DNA of 64,000 bases from Pseudomonas costantinii (lineage in GTDB: Bacteria > Pseudomonadota > Gammaproteobacteria > Pseudomonadales > Pseudomonadaceae): the NCBI RefSeq assembly GCF_001870435.1, contig NZ_MDDR01000007.1, forward strand, positions 1 to 64,000, given 5' to 3'. The notes below the pieces were generated by a model, which saw only the letters and a list, made by a program, of their open reading frames with translations, had not been told where the DNA came from and ran no database searches. The position numbers and the translations under genes are program-made. Below are positions 1 to 8,353 of this stretch, one piece after another (within the stretch, counting starts at the first letter, position 1; every line of letters begins with the position of its first letter).

Positions 1-285
1 CCCGCTCCACCGTGCCTACTTGCGGCCAGCGTGGTTTAACGGGGCGCCTAAGATCAAGATCAAAAGCAAAAGCACGGCGGCCTGAAAGCCGACCTGAGTG
101 GTGTAGATCAAAAGCGGTCGAGTAATGTGGGTGCTCCATACATCAGGGAAACTGCATTCTGCCCTGCTTCTGATCTGGCTTTTGATCCACACCACTCAGG
201 TCGGCTTTCAGGCCGCCGTGCTCTGCTTTTGATCTGCTTGTGATCTTGATCTCAGGCGCCCCATTAACCACGCTGGCCGCACGCA
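1..285. repeat. large imperfect inverted repeat
   Basis: The stretch at about 25-115 (GTGGTTTAACGGGGCGCC, then a GATCAAGATCAAAAGC block, then GGCGGCCTGAAAGCCGACC) returns in inverted orientation at about 177-285. The arms are roughly 90-100 bp with a few mismatches and a short indel, around a loop of about 60 bp. No transposase or other ORF lies inside. As RNA it would fold into a very long hairpin. The left arm may begin before the window. It could be an intergenic palindromic element or a non-autonomous MITE-like remnant. Confidence 0.75.
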
Positions 286-515
286 GGCTTGAATCCGTGG
301 GTAACCCGGCAGGACGCCGGGTTAGCCGCGCTGGGCCAAGGATGGCCCATCGCGGCGGCCCACGGATTCAAGACTGCGTGCGGGCACACCGAGCCACAGC
401 GAGGTGCCGAGTGGTGGGGCGAAGGCCTTTTGGTTACTTTTGGGCCTTTCCAAAAGTGACCCGCTGTAAGAGCGGAACCATAGGCCGCCGTTACCTAAAT
501 AACGGATATACACCT
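286..515. repeat. Pseudomonas-type intergenic repeat with nested hairpins
   Basis: This block has inverted segments: GCTTGAATCCGTGGG at about 288-302 pairs with CCCACGGATTCAAG at 359-372, and AACCCGGC/GCCGGGTT lies inside. It ends in a motif (CTTTTGGTTACTTTTGGG) that I associate with a dispersed intergenic repeat of fluorescent pseudomonads. The short ORFs crossing it on both strands (98 and 63 codons) are arginine-rich, follow the repeat and are not supported as genes. It may serve as the 3' region of phhR, which ends at 520 on the minus strand. Confidence 0.6.
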
Positions 516-519
516 AAAA

Positions 520-2082
520 TTACTTGTCAGCCTTAAGCACTTCGTAATCACGCAACTTATTGGCAATAGTGGTATGCGAAACCCCCAAGCGCTTGCCAAG
601 CTGCCGACTACTGGGATGCTCTAAATACAACATCTCCAAGACAGCCTTCTCAAACCGCCCAACAATCTCCTCCAACCCACCTTCCAGCGAAAAATCGCCA
701 AGCGGCTGACGCACGCCGTAATCGGGCAATCGAATATGCTCCGCCTTGACCATCCCCCCCTCACACAACGACACCGCCTGAAACAGCACATTCTCCAACT
801 GCCGCACATTACCCGGCCAGTGGTAATGACTGAGCCGATCCATAGCCGCCGGTGCCAACTTGGGCAAAGGGCAACCAATCTGCCGACTGGCCTGATCAAG
901 AAAATGCTCAACCAGCGGCGCCAAGCCATCCAGGCATTCGCGCAACGGCGGAATATGCAACGAAAGCACGTTCAGACGGTGATAAAGGTCCTGGCGAAAC
1001 TCCCCACGGGCGCAGAGTTCCGACAAGTCCACCTGAGTCGCGCAGATCACCCGCACATCCAGATACACCTCTTCATCACTGCCTACCCGGCGAAAGCAGC
1101 CGTCCTGCAAAAAGCGCAGCAATTTCACCTGCAACCGTGCACTCATTTCCCCCACGCCATCTAGAAACAACGTACCGCCCGCCGTCAGCTCCAGCAGCCC
1201 CAACTTGCCTTCAGCCCGCGCCCCTTCAAACGCGCCGGGACCGTAGCCAAACAGCTCGGTCTCGGCCATCGATTCCGGCAGGCCTGCGCAGTTAAGCGCC
1301 ATCAGCGGCGATTGCCCACGCGGGCTAGCCAGGTGGCAGGCGCGCGCCAGCAGTTCTTTACCAGTGCCGGTCTCGCCTTCTATTAATAGAGGCGCATCCA
1401 GCGGTGCCATGCGCCGCGCTTCGCGAACCACCGCGGCCATAACCTTGGAGCTTTGGAAAATACTGTCGAAGCCGCGCAGCTCTTGCTTGCGCACATTGTA
1501 GATTCGCTCACCCACGCGGTCGGCACGGTGCAGGGTCAGTACGGCGCCAGCCATGGCCTCACTGTCATCGTGCTCGGAGGATTGCAGCGGCGCGATATCC
1601 GCCAGGAACACATCGCCCTTGACCTTGACCCGCATGCCGTTGATCCGCGATTTGCTGGCACGCACCAGTTCCGGCAGATCGAAATCCTCGGCGTAACGCG
1701 ACAACGGAATCCCCGGGACCTCGTCCACCCGCACCCCGAGCAACTGCGCCGCCGCGCGGTTGGCGGCGACGATCGAGCCACCCATGTCGATCGACAGCAC
1801 TGGAAACTCCAGAGCGCCGAGCAACGCGTTGAGCTCCATATGTCGCCGCTCGCTGGGCATCAGCCCTACCCGTTTTACGCCGAATACACCGGCAATTGCC
1901 TCGAACTGCGGGCGCAGCGACTGGAACTGCATGTTCACCAGGTTCGGGCAAAACAGGTAAATGGCATTGCCATGTTCACCGCCGACCTCACCCTTGGCTA
2001 CGTTGACGCCGTACTCCACCAGCAGGTTGAGGATGTCCCGCAGGATGCCGATGCGGTTCTGGCAGTGCACTTTGATACGCAT
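520..2082 (-). CDS. phhR: TyrR/PhhR-family transcriptional regulator
   Basis: Regulator of aromatic amino acid catabolism, 520 residues. It has an ACT-like N-terminus (1-75), a PAS-like segment (about 85-190), an AAA+ domain with Walker A GETGTGKE at 236-243, and a C-terminal helix-turn-helix (about 492-515, RQLGKRLGVSHTTI). I chose MRIKVHCQNR at 2082; a 77-codon in-frame extension upstream has no family resemblance. The sigma54-contact motif GAFTGA reads GAFEGA at 283-288, as expected for TyrR-like activators that work with sigma70. It is divergent from phhA, and TyrR-like boxes lie between the two genes. The ACT region would sense phenylalanine or tyrosine. Confidence 0.95.
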   Translation of the reverse strand: MRIKVHCQNRIGILRDILNLLVEYGVNVAKGEVGGEHGNAIYLFCPNLVNMQFQSLRPQFEAIAGVFGVKRVGLMPSERRHMELNALLGALEFPVLSIDMGGSIVAANRAAAQLLGVRVDEVPGIPLSRYAEDFDLPELVRASKSRINGMRVKVKGDVFLADIAPLQSSEHDDSEAMAGAVLTLHRADRVGERIYNVRKQELRGFDSIFQSSKVMAAVVREARRMAPLDAPLLIEGETGTGKELLARACHLASPRGQSPLMALNCAGLPESMAETELFGYGPGAFEGARAEGKLGLLELTAGGTLFLDGVGEMSARLQVKLLRFLQDGCFRRVGSDEEVYLDVRVICATQVDLSELCARGEFRQDLYHRLNVLSLHIPPLRECLDGLAPLVEHFLDQASRQIGCPLPKLAPAAMDRLSHYHWPGNVRQLENVLFQAVSLCEGGMVKAEHIRLPDYGVRQPLGDFSLEGGLEEIVGRFEKAVLEMLYLEHPSSRQLGKRLGVSHTTIANKLRDYEVLKADK

Positions 2083-2202
2083 GAAAAGGCCCGAAAAGTG
2101 GGTAGGCGCCGCGTCTTTTTGTCGCTGGGCGCAGATAGTCGTCAAGATTATGTGACAGCTTTCGGCCTTTTCACAGCCCAAGACACCGACAAACCCTACA
2201 AT

Positions 2203-2232
2203 CGTAACGAATACTTTACGAAATTCGGTAAA
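2203..2232. promoter_or_regulatory. two overlapping PhhR/TyrR-like boxes
   Basis: Two 18-bp dyads overlap between phhR and phhA. The first, 2203-2220, has CGTAA and TTACG half-sites separated by 8 bp. The second, 2215-2232, has TTTAC and GTAAA separated by 8 bp. Both resemble the TyrR box (TGTAAA-N6-TTTACA) but deviate from it. They sit about 110-135 bp upstream of phhA. Binding by PhhR is inferred, not shown. Confidence 0.55.
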
Positions 2233-2339
2233 TTTTCCTACATCCCTAAGCCGCAGGCTGATGGAAACCGGCACTTTCCGAGTTATCAATAGACTCATCG
2301 CAGGACATAACAAGAACGAATGCCTAGCAGGAGAGCCGT

Positions 2340-3131
2340 ATGAAGCAGACGCAATACGTGGCCCGCGAGCCCGATGCGCAAGGTTTTATCCACTACCCGC
2401 CGGAAGAACACGCGGTGTGGAACACCCTGATCACCCGTCAACTGAAAGTGATCGAGGGTCGCGCCTGCCAGGAATACCTGGACGGTATCGACAAGCTTGG
2501 CCTGCCCCTGGACCGTATTCCGCAACTGGGCGAAATCAACCAAGTGTTGGCCGAGACTACCGGCTGGCAAGTTGCCCGCGTGCCGGCGCTGATCCCCTTC
2601 CAGACCTTCTTCGAATTGCTCGCCAGCAAACAGTTTCCGGTGGCGACCTTTATTCGTACCCGTGAAGAACTGGACTACCTGCAAGAACCGGACATTTTCC
2701 ACGAGATCTTTGGCCACTGCCCGCTGCTGACCAACCCCTGGTTCGCCGAATTCACCCACACCTACGGCAAACTCGGTCTGGCGGCCACCAAGGAGCAACG
2801 CGTGTACCTGGCGCGCCTGTACTGGATGACTATTGAGTTTGGTCTGGTGGATACGCCCGAGGGCCGACGCATCTACGGTGGCGGCATTCTGTCGTCGCCC
2901 AAGGAGACGGTGTACAGCCTGTCGTCCGAGCCTGAACATCAAGTCTTCGACCCACTGGAAGCGATGCGCACGCCGTATCGCATCGACATCCTGCAACCGT
3001 TGTACTTCGTGCTGCCCGAACTCAAGCGCCTGTTCGAAGTGGCGCAGGAAGACATCATGGGTATGGTCGAACGCGGAATGCAGCTTGGCTTGCACGCACC
3101 GAAATTTCCGCCCAAACCCAAAGCTGCGTGA
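2340..3131 (+). CDS. phhA: phenylalanine 4-monooxygenase
   Basis: Converts phenylalanine to tyrosine using O2 and tetrahydrobiopterin in the cytoplasm, the first step of phenylalanine catabolism. At 263 residues it is the usual length for the bacterial single-domain enzyme. The iron ligands are visible: H121 and H126 in FHEIFGHCP, and E166 in MTIEFG. A clear Shine-Dalgarno (AGGAGAG) precedes the ATG. phhB and phhC follow on the same strand, giving pterin recycling and the next transamination step. Expression is probably driven by PhhR from the divergent intergenic region. Confidence 0.98.
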   Translation: MKQTQYVAREPDAQGFIHYPPEEHAVWNTLITRQLKVIEGRACQEYLDGIDKLGLPLDRIPQLGEINQVLAETTGWQVARVPALIPFQTFFELLASKQFPVATFIRTREELDYLQEPDIFHEIFGHCPLLTNPWFAEFTHTYGKLGLAATKEQRVYLARLYWMTIEFGLVDTPEGRRIYGGGILSSPKETVYSLSSEPEHQVFDPLEAMRTPYRIDILQPLYFVLPELKRLFEVAQEDIMGMVERGMQLGLHAPKFPPKPKAA

Positions 3132-3236
3132 ACCTTACGTTTTGATGCCAGGTGAGTCTGTTCCCTGGCCCCGCGTTGCTTTAGGGTGACGCCACTGACG
3201 ACCGTTTTTCAAACACTCGAATTCAGGACACTCCAC

Positions 3237-3593
3237 ATGACCACCTTGAACCAAGCCCACTGCGAAGCCTGCCGCGCCGACGCCCCACAAGTCAGCGATG
3301 AAGAGTTGCCGGTACTGATCAAGCAGATCCCTGACTGGAACATCGAAGTACGCGACGGTGTGATGCAGCTGGAAAAGGTTTTCCTGTTCAAGAACTTCAA
3401 ATTCGCCCTGGCCTTTACCAACGCCATGGGTGAAATCTCCGAAGCCGAAGGTCATCACCCTGGCCTGCTCACCGAGTGGGGCAAAGTCACCGTGACCTGG
3501 TGGAGCCACTCGATCAAAGGCCTGCACCGCAACGACTTCATCATGGCCGCACGCACCGACGAAGTGGCCAAGACCGCCGAGGGCCGTAAGTAA
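3237..3593 (+). CDS. phhB: pterin-4a-carbinolamine dehydratase
   Basis: Dehydrates the 4a-hydroxytetrahydropterin released by PhhA so that the cofactor can be regenerated. It has 118 residues from [10 protein letters not shown]; a 17-codon upstream extension is rejected because the family starts here and an AGGA-type ribosome site precedes this ATG. Active-site histidines match the family: H73 and H74 in EAEGHHPG, and H91 in WWSHSIKGL. It lies 105 bp after phhA, and its stop overlaps the phhC start (TAATG), so the two are probably translationally coupled. Confidence 0.97.
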   Translation: MTTLNQAHCEACRADAPQVSDEELPVLIKQIPDWNIEVRDGVMQLEKVFLFKNFKFALAFTNAMGEISEAEGHHPGLLTEWGKVTVTWWSHSIKGLHRNDFIMAARTDEVAKTAEGRK

Positions 3594-4786
3594 TGCACTT
3601 CGATGCCATTGGCCGCGTGCCCGGCGACCCGATCCTCGGGCTGATGGACCTGTATGCCCAAGACGCCAACCCGAACAAGTTCGACCTGGGCGTGGGCGTG
3701 TACAAGGACAACCAGGGCCTGACGCCGATTCCGCACTCGGTGAAACTCGCCGAACAGCGCCTGGTGGACACCCAGACCACCAAGACTTACATCGGGGGCC
3801 ACGGTAATGCCGCGTTCGGCACCCTGATCAGCGAGCTGGTGCTCGGCTCCGACTCAGCGCTGATCCGCGAACGCCGTGCCGGCGCAACCCAGACCCCTGG
3901 CGGTACCGGCGCCCTTCGCTTGAGCGCCGACTTTATCGCCCACAACCTGCCCGGACGTGGCGTGTGGCTGAGCAACCCCACCTGGCCGATCCACGAAACC
4001 ATCTTCGCCAAGGCCGGGTTGAAGGTCAGCCACTACCCCTATGTTGGCAGCGACAACCGCCTGGATGTGTCGGCGATGCTGGCCACGCTGTCCACCGTGC
4101 CAAAGGGCGATGTAGTGCTGCTGCACGCCTGCTGCCATAACCCGACCGGCTTCGACCTGTCCCAGGATGACTGGCGCCAGGTATTGAAAATCGTCCGTGA
4201 GCGCGAACTGCTGCCGCTTATCGACTTTGCCTACCAGGGTTTTGGCGACGGTCTGGAGCAAGATGCTTGGGCGGTGCGACTGTTTGCTGCCGAGTTGCCG
4301 GAAGTGCTGATCACCAGTTCCTGCTCGAAAAACTTCGGTTTGTACAGCGACCGTGTGGGCGCGTTGATTGTCTGCGCGGCGAATGCCGAGAAGCTGACGG
4401 ATGTGCGCAGCCAACTGGCGAATACCGCGCGCAACCTATGGTCTACGCCGCCGGATCATGGCGCGGCAGTGGTAGCGACCATTCTGGGCGACGCCGAGCT
4501 GAAGAAACTCTGGAGTAGTGAAGTCGAAGCCATGCGTTCGCGGATTGCACAGTTGCGCTCCGGCTTGGTGCAAGCGCTGGCGCCACACGGGCTGGCCGAG
4601 CAGTTTGCGCATATTGGTGCGCAGCGTGGGATGTTTTCCTATACCGGTTTGAGTGCAGAGCAGGTGAAGCAACTGCGGGAGAAGCACAGCGTGTATATGG
4701 TCAGTTCGGGGCGGGCTAACGTAGCCGGAATTGATGCGACGCGGTTGGCGCTGCTGGCTGAGGCGATTGCCGACGTTTCCAACTGA
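3593..4786 (+). CDS. phhC: aromatic amino acid aminotransferase
   Basis: A class I/II PLP-dependent aminotransferase of the AspC/TyrB type, 397 residues. In the phh operon it transaminates tyrosine (and phenylalanine) to the keto acid that feeds homogentisate degradation. The PLP lysine is K246 in SCSKNFGLYSDR. The HNPTGFDL motif and the IDFAYQGFGDGL segment are typical of subgroup I. The start codon overlaps the phhB stop by one base. Substrate range is inferred from context; the protein alone would only say aspartate/aromatic aminotransferase. Confidence 0.93.
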   Translation: MHFDAIGRVPGDPILGLMDLYAQDANPNKFDLGVGVYKDNQGLTPIPHSVKLAEQRLVDTQTTKTYIGGHGNAAFGTLISELVLGSDSALIRERRAGATQTPGGTGALRLSADFIAHNLPGRGVWLSNPTWPIHETIFAKAGLKVSHYPYVGSDNRLDVSAMLATLSTVPKGDVVLLHACCHNPTGFDLSQDDWRQVLKIVRERELLPLIDFAYQGFGDGLEQDAWAVRLFAAELPEVLITSSCSKNFGLYSDRVGALIVCAANAEKLTDVRSQLANTARNLWSTPPDHGAAVVATILGDAELKKLWSSEVEAMRSRIAQLRSGLVQALAPHGLAEQFAHIGAQRGMFSYTGLSAEQVKQLREKHSVYMVSSGRANVAGIDATRLALLAEAIADVSN

Positions 4787-4800
4787 CGAAACCGAATCAA

Positions 4801-4832
4801 ACTGTGGGAGCGGGCTTGCTCGCCCCCACAGT
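4801..4832. repeat. REP-like palindrome, likely shared terminator
   Basis: ACTGTGGGAGCGGG pairs with a CCCCCACAGT end around a GCTTGCTCG loop, the REP sequence common in fluorescent pseudomonads. It sits between the convergent phhC and metallophosphoesterase genes, where it could stop transcription from both sides. It has no clear U-tract. Confidence 0.75.
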
Positions 4833-4849
4833 TGGACCGAGCAGGACCT

Positions 4850-5659
4850 TTAACCAGTGACCATTTCAGCTTTTAGCTGCGCTTCTTTCGCCTGTGCATC
4901 CGCCAACCGATACAACTCGATACTTCCATCCCAGTGCTCGATCAACGCCGTGCACGACTCCACCCAATCCCCGCAGTTGAGGTAATCCACCTCACCCACC
5001 TTGCGGATCTCCGCGTGGTGGATATGCCCGCACACCACACCATGCAGCTCACGCTTGGTCACTTCGTGGGCAATCGCCTCTTCAAAATCACTGATAAAAT
5101 TCACGGCCGTTTTGACTTTGTGCTTGAGGTAGGCCGACAGCGACCAGTAGCCATAGCCATACCGGGCACGCCAGTGATTCAACCAACGGTTCAGCGTGAG
5201 AGTGAATTCATAGGCCGAGTCGCCGAGGAAGGCCAGCCAACGGTGATAGCGGGTGATCACATCAAATTGATCGCCGTGAATCACCAGCAAATGGCGGCCA
5301 TCGGCGGTGACGTGTACCGCCTCATCGACGAGTTGGATATTGCCCAGGATCAGCTTGGAATAGCGGCGCAGGAATTCGTCGTGGTTGCCGGTGACGTAGA
5401 TAACCTCAGTACCGCGCTTGGCCATGGTCAGCAAACGGCGAATCACGTTAGTGTGGGCCTGAGGCCAATACATGCCACCGCGCAGTTTCCAGCCGTCGAT
5501 GATGTCACCCACCAGGTACACCTTGTCGGCGTGGTAACCCTTGAGGAACTGCGACAAGTGTTCGGCCTGACAATCCCGGGTGCCCAGGTGCACGTCGGAA
5601 ATCCACAGGGTACGCACCCGTTGTTTGCGGCTGGGTTTGACGAACTCGGCACTGGTCAT
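4850..5659 (-). CDS. UDP-2,3-diacylglucosamine diphosphatase-like metallophosphoesterase
   Basis: A calcineurin-type phosphoesterase of the LpxH/LpxH2 group, 269 residues. Metal-binding motifs are in order: SDVHLGTRD, GDIIDGW, TGNHDEFL, IHGDQFD and CGHIHHAE. This group includes enzymes that hydrolyse UDP-2,3-diacylglucosamine in lipid A synthesis, but relatives of unknown substrate have the same motifs, so the reaction is tentative. I chose the ATG at 5659 because GAGGG lies 6 bases before it; the ATG at 5665 directly abuts that sequence. It is divergent from the AraC-type gene and convergent with phhC. Confidence 0.85.
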   Translation of the reverse strand: MTSAEFVKPSRKQRVRTLWISDVHLGTRDCQAEHLSQFLKGYHADKVYLVGDIIDGWKLRGGMYWPQAHTNVIRRLLTMAKRGTEVIYVTGNHDEFLRRYSKLILGNIQLVDEAVHVTADGRHLLVIHGDQFDVITRYHRWLAFLGDSAYEFTLTLNRWLNHWRARYGYGYWSLSAYLKHKVKTAVNFISDFEEAIAHEVTKRELHGVVCGHIHHAEIRKVGEVDYLNCGDWVESCTALIEHWDGSIELYRLADAQAKEAQLKAEMVTG

Positions 5660-5795
5660 GGGCATCCCTCGACGGTGTTTTCGCGAGCTTGCGCCACGGC
5701 GATTAATAGCCCATGACAGATATGCGTCAGTCTGATGACAGCGCCTGGCGACGGCGAAGCGCTGTAGACTCTGCAAGCCAGCCCAGGAGACCGCG

Positions 5796-6545
5796 ATGAG
5801 ACCGACCCTCACGCTACGCCACTACCTCGAAGCCCCCATCGCCCACAGCCATGACCATGCGCAGCTGGTGTTCGGCCTGTCCGGGCACCTGGACCTGGAA
5901 GTCGATGGCCGTGGCAGCCAGGTGCACGAAAGCAGCGTGATGGTACTGCCCTTCTCTGCCCACCATAGTTGCGGCAGCCGTGACGGCAGCCGATGCCTGG
6001 TGTTGGATGTGCCTACTGAACACTGGGTGCTGCAATCTTTGGGCGAACACGCCGATGCCAGCCGCCGCTTGCTTGATCAACCGTCACGCCTCGCGCTGGA
6101 CTCCCGGCAAAACCAGCTGGTGCAATGGTTGGCGCATAGCCCGGTGAATGATCCGCTGATCGTCCAGCAAGGCGCGGTGCTGTTGCTGGCCAGCCTCAAT
6201 CATTCGCTGGCTCGACCGGTGCCGGGCAGGCGCCTGCCGTATGCGGCGTTCAATGCACATATCGAACGCCATGCGGCGCATCCGCTGCAGGTTGCCGACC
6301 TTGCACGGATTGCGGATCTTTCAGTGGCGCGCCTGCATGCACGTTTTATGGCGGAATGCGGACAAACGCCGATGGACTATCTGCGCAGCCGTCGCCTGCA
6401 CATGGCTCTGGGGCTATTACGAAAGACACCACTGCCCATCGGCGAGATTGCCGAACGCGTCGGTTACACCTCACAAAGCGCGTTCTGCGCCGCCATGCTG
6501 CGTGAGTTTGGCGCCTCGCCCGGAAAGTTACGTCGGTCGGTGTAA
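5796..6545 (+). CDS. AraC-family transcriptional regulator
   Basis: A 249-residue regulator with a cupin-like N-terminal sensor (HSHDHAQLVFGLSGHLDLEV at about 16-35) and a C-terminal double helix-turn-helix of AraC type (about 155-247, including VADLARIADLSVARLHARF and IGEIAERVGYTSQSAFC). The ligand is unknown. An EamA exporter follows 99 bp downstream on the same strand and is a plausible target; AraC/EamA pairs are common in pseudomonads. Confidence 0.9.
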   Translation: MRPTLTLRHYLEAPIAHSHDHAQLVFGLSGHLDLEVDGRGSQVHESSVMVLPFSAHHSCGSRDGSRCLVLDVPTEHWVLQSLGEHADASRRLLDQPSRLALDSRQNQLVQWLAHSPVNDPLIVQQGAVLLLASLNHSLARPVPGRRLPYAAFNAHIERHAAHPLQVADLARIADLSVARLHARFMAECGQTPMDYLRSRRLHMALGLLRKTPLPIGEIAERVGYTSQSAFCAAMLREFGASPGKLRRSV

Positions 6546-6555
6546 CAAGAGCCCT

Positions 6556-6599
6556 GCGTTAAAAAACGCGAGGTCGGCGACAGACGCCGACGCCCTCGA
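6556..6599 (+). terminator. hairpins between the araC-type and EamA genes
   Basis: A GCGTT/AACGC hairpin (6556-6569) is followed by a stem TCGGCG-ACAGA-CGCCGA with flanking GAGG/CCTC pairing. There is no U-tract, so this may be an attenuator or processing structure instead of a true terminator. Confidence 0.3.
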
Positions 6600-6644
6600 G
6601 CCTCTAGACTGCGATTCTGTTACCCCGTTGGTTCAAGGATCGCA

Positions 6645-7529
6645 ATGACTCCCCGCTCAGCCCTCGGCGCCCTGCATATCGGCGCATTGATGTTTGGCCT
6701 TACCGGTGTCTTCGGCAAACTGGCCGCCGCCTCGCCCGCCATTATCGTATTTGGCCGAGCGGCGTTTGCCGTGCTTGCCCTTGCGGTATTTGCGCGGTTT
6801 GCCAGCAACACCACCTGGAAAAAACTGGAAATGCGCGACTGGCGCCGACTGCTGGTCAGCGGCGTATTACTCGCCGCGCATTGGGTAACCTTCTTTATTG
6901 CCGTTAAAGTCGCCGGGGTCGCCGTCGCAACCCTCGGATTTACAGCGTTTCCAGCCTTTACCGTGATCCTCGAGGGGCTGATTTTCCGCGAACGTATTCG
7001 CGCCAATGAAGTGCTGCTGGTCGTACTGGTGAGCGTCGGGCTGGTGCTGGTGACACCAGATTTCAACCTCGCCAGCGAAGCCACAGGCGGCCTGCTCTGG
7101 GGCATCGCCTCAGGGCTTTTGTTTTCGCTGCTGTCGCTGAATAACCGCGCCAGTTCCGGGCGGATTCCTGCCGTGCAGGCAGCGCTGTGCCAGAACGTGG
7201 TGGTCGCAGCCTGCCTGCTGCCCGTGGCGGCGCCGGGGTTGGCGGATGTGCGCGCGATTGACTGGCTATGGATCGGTTTACTCGGCGTGTTCTGTACGGG
7301 GCTGGCCCACAGCCTGTTTGTCGCCAGCCTCGCGGTGATCAAGGCGCGCACCGCGTCGGTGGTGTTTGCCATGGAGCCGGTCTACGGCATCACTATGGCC
7401 TGGTTGCTATTTGCCGAAACCCCGACCTTGCGCATGCTGCTGGGCGGCGTACTGATCATTGTCGCTATCGTCCTGTCCGGCCTGATGGGCAGCGCCAGCC
7501 AGGCCAAACAGCCGGCGGCAACGGCCTGA
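6645..7529 (+). CDS. EamA (DMT) family transporter
   Basis: A 294-residue inner-membrane protein with about ten hydrophobic segments in two EamA repeats. It begins LGALHIGALMFGLTGVFGKL, and the second half includes VFAMEPVYGITMAWLLFAE, the conserved late-helix region of this superfamily. Members export amino acids, nucleotides or other small metabolites; the substrate cannot be read here. The upstream AraC-type gene may control it. A CTATACTT sequence overlapping its 3' end probably belongs to the next gene. Confidence 0.88.
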   Translation: MTPRSALGALHIGALMFGLTGVFGKLAAASPAIIVFGRAAFAVLALAVFARFASNTTWKKLEMRDWRRLLVSGVLLAAHWVTFFIAVKVAGVAVATLGFTAFPAFTVILEGLIFRERIRANEVLLVVLVSVGLVLVTPDFNLASEATGGLLWGIASGLLFSLLSLNNRASSGRIPAVQAALCQNVVVAACLLPVAAPGLADVRAIDWLWIGLLGVFCTGLAHSLFVASLAVIKARTASVVFAMEPVYGITMAWLLFAETPTLRMLLGGVLIIVAIVLSGLMGSASQAKQPAATA

Positions 7530-7530
7530 T

Positions 7531-7538
7531 CTATACTT
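7531..7538 (+). promoter_or_regulatory. possible sigmaS-like -10 element
   Basis: CTATACTT just after the EamA stop matches the extended -10 of RpoS-type promoters. It lies about 125 bp before the 94-residue membrane protein gene. No convincing -35 is visible, and RpoS promoters often lack one. Confidence 0.3.
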
Positions 7539-7661
7539 TAAACATCCGTAACAGTCTGTAGTCGTTCAACGGATAAAAGACAGCTCGACGACAGCCATGG
7601 TGTGTTCTGAAGTTGCTGCAAGCGAGTGGTCATCCCATCTACGCGATGCAGGGGTTTCATC

Positions 7662-7946
7662 ATGGAAATGCTCATCAGCCTGTTGGTTCAGATCATCAGC
7701 GGTGCCATCGGCGGTAACTTGGCCGGCATGACAAATCAAAGCCTGGGGACCACCGGGCTCAATTCAATGGTCGGCGGTGTCGGAGGTTTGGTACTCGGCC
7801 AGCTCCTCGCCTGGGTGCTTGGCGCACCAGCAGGTGATGCTTTGAATGTTGCAGCGCTCGGCAGCAACATCATTGGGGGTGGCGTCGGCGGACTGGTACT
7901 GACCTTTGTCGTCGCCTTCATCAAAAACAAGATGGCTGCCAAATAA
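7662..7946 (+). CDS. small glycine-rich membrane protein, function unknown
   Basis: A 94-residue protein beginning MEMLISLLVQIISGAIGGNL, with three hydrophobic, glycine-rich stretches (about 5-25, 38-58 and 70-88) and a basic C-terminus (KNKMAAK). It resembles small envelope proteins of the GlsB/YeaQ sort in composition, but I cannot assign a family. I start at the ATG at 7662, preceded by AGGGG; a 12-codon upstream extension has no support. The gene stands alone and is convergent with the SelT/SelW-type gene. A sigmaS-like -10 lies upstream. Confidence 0.75.
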   Translation: MEMLISLLVQIISGAIGGNLAGMTNQSLGTTGLNSMVGGVGGLVLGQLLAWVLGAPAGDALNVAALGSNIIGGGVGGLVLTFVVAFIKNKMAAK

Positions 7947-7958
7947 TCGCGCACACCG

Positions 7959-7985
7959 GGTCACCGTCCTTCAGTGGCGGTGACC
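7959..7985. terminator. shared hairpin between convergent genes
   Basis: GGTCACCG (7959-7966) and CGGTGACC (7978-7985) form a perfect 8-bp stem with an 11-base loop, placed between the stops of the 94-aa gene and the SelT/SelW-type gene. The U-tract is weak. Confidence 0.5.
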
Positions 7986-8273
7986 TTATTGCGTGCGGTC
8001 GTTATGCCCCAGGTCGCGCTGTGGATCTATCTGATCACGCACGCGCTGCTTAAGCACCTTGGCTTCCGGAAAGCCACCATCGGCCTTGCGCTCCCAGATC
8101 TGCACGCCATCGCAGGTGATGCGAAATGCACCGCCGGTGGCCGGTTCCAGTGCCACACGACCCAGATCATCGGAAAACGTGCTCAACAACTCCTGGGCCA
8201 GCCACGCGGCGCGCAGTAGCCACTGGCACTGGGTGCAATAGGTGATGACGATCTCGGGTTTGCTTGTGGACAT
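7986..8273 (-). CDS. SelT/SelW/SelH (Rdx) family protein
   Basis: A 95-residue thioredoxin-like fold protein with the redox motif C13-T-Q-C16 near the N-terminus (ITYCTQCQW) and the family GGAFRITCDGVQIWERKADGGFPEAK region. The bacterial form has Cys where animal proteins have selenocysteine. It is thought to act in redox balance; its partner is unknown. It is divergent from plpD, 80 bp away. Confidence 0.9.
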   Translation of the reverse strand: MSTSKPEIVITYCTQCQWLLRAAWLAQELLSTFSDDLGRVALEPATGGAFRITCDGVQIWERKADGGFPEAKVLKQRVRDQIDPQRDLGHNDRTQ

Positions 8274-8353
8274 AATTTGAGAGGTTCCTGGCGTAACGGG
8301 CTCGGAGGATCGAATGGCTATAATAGCGGCCTTTATCGCCCAGCCCGAGATTC

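Noticed and set aside
240..536. 98- and 63-codon ORFs in the intergenic repeat
   Set aside because: They follow a palindromic repeat on both strands; composition is that of the repeat, not of a protein.
1453..2292. 279-codon open frame opposite phhR
   Set aside because: Antisense shadow; crosses the phhR start and the TyrR-like boxes.
2083..2313. N-terminal extension of phhR by 77 codons
   Set aside because: The ACT-like domain begins at MRIKVHCQN; the extension covers the regulatory boxes and has no family resemblance.
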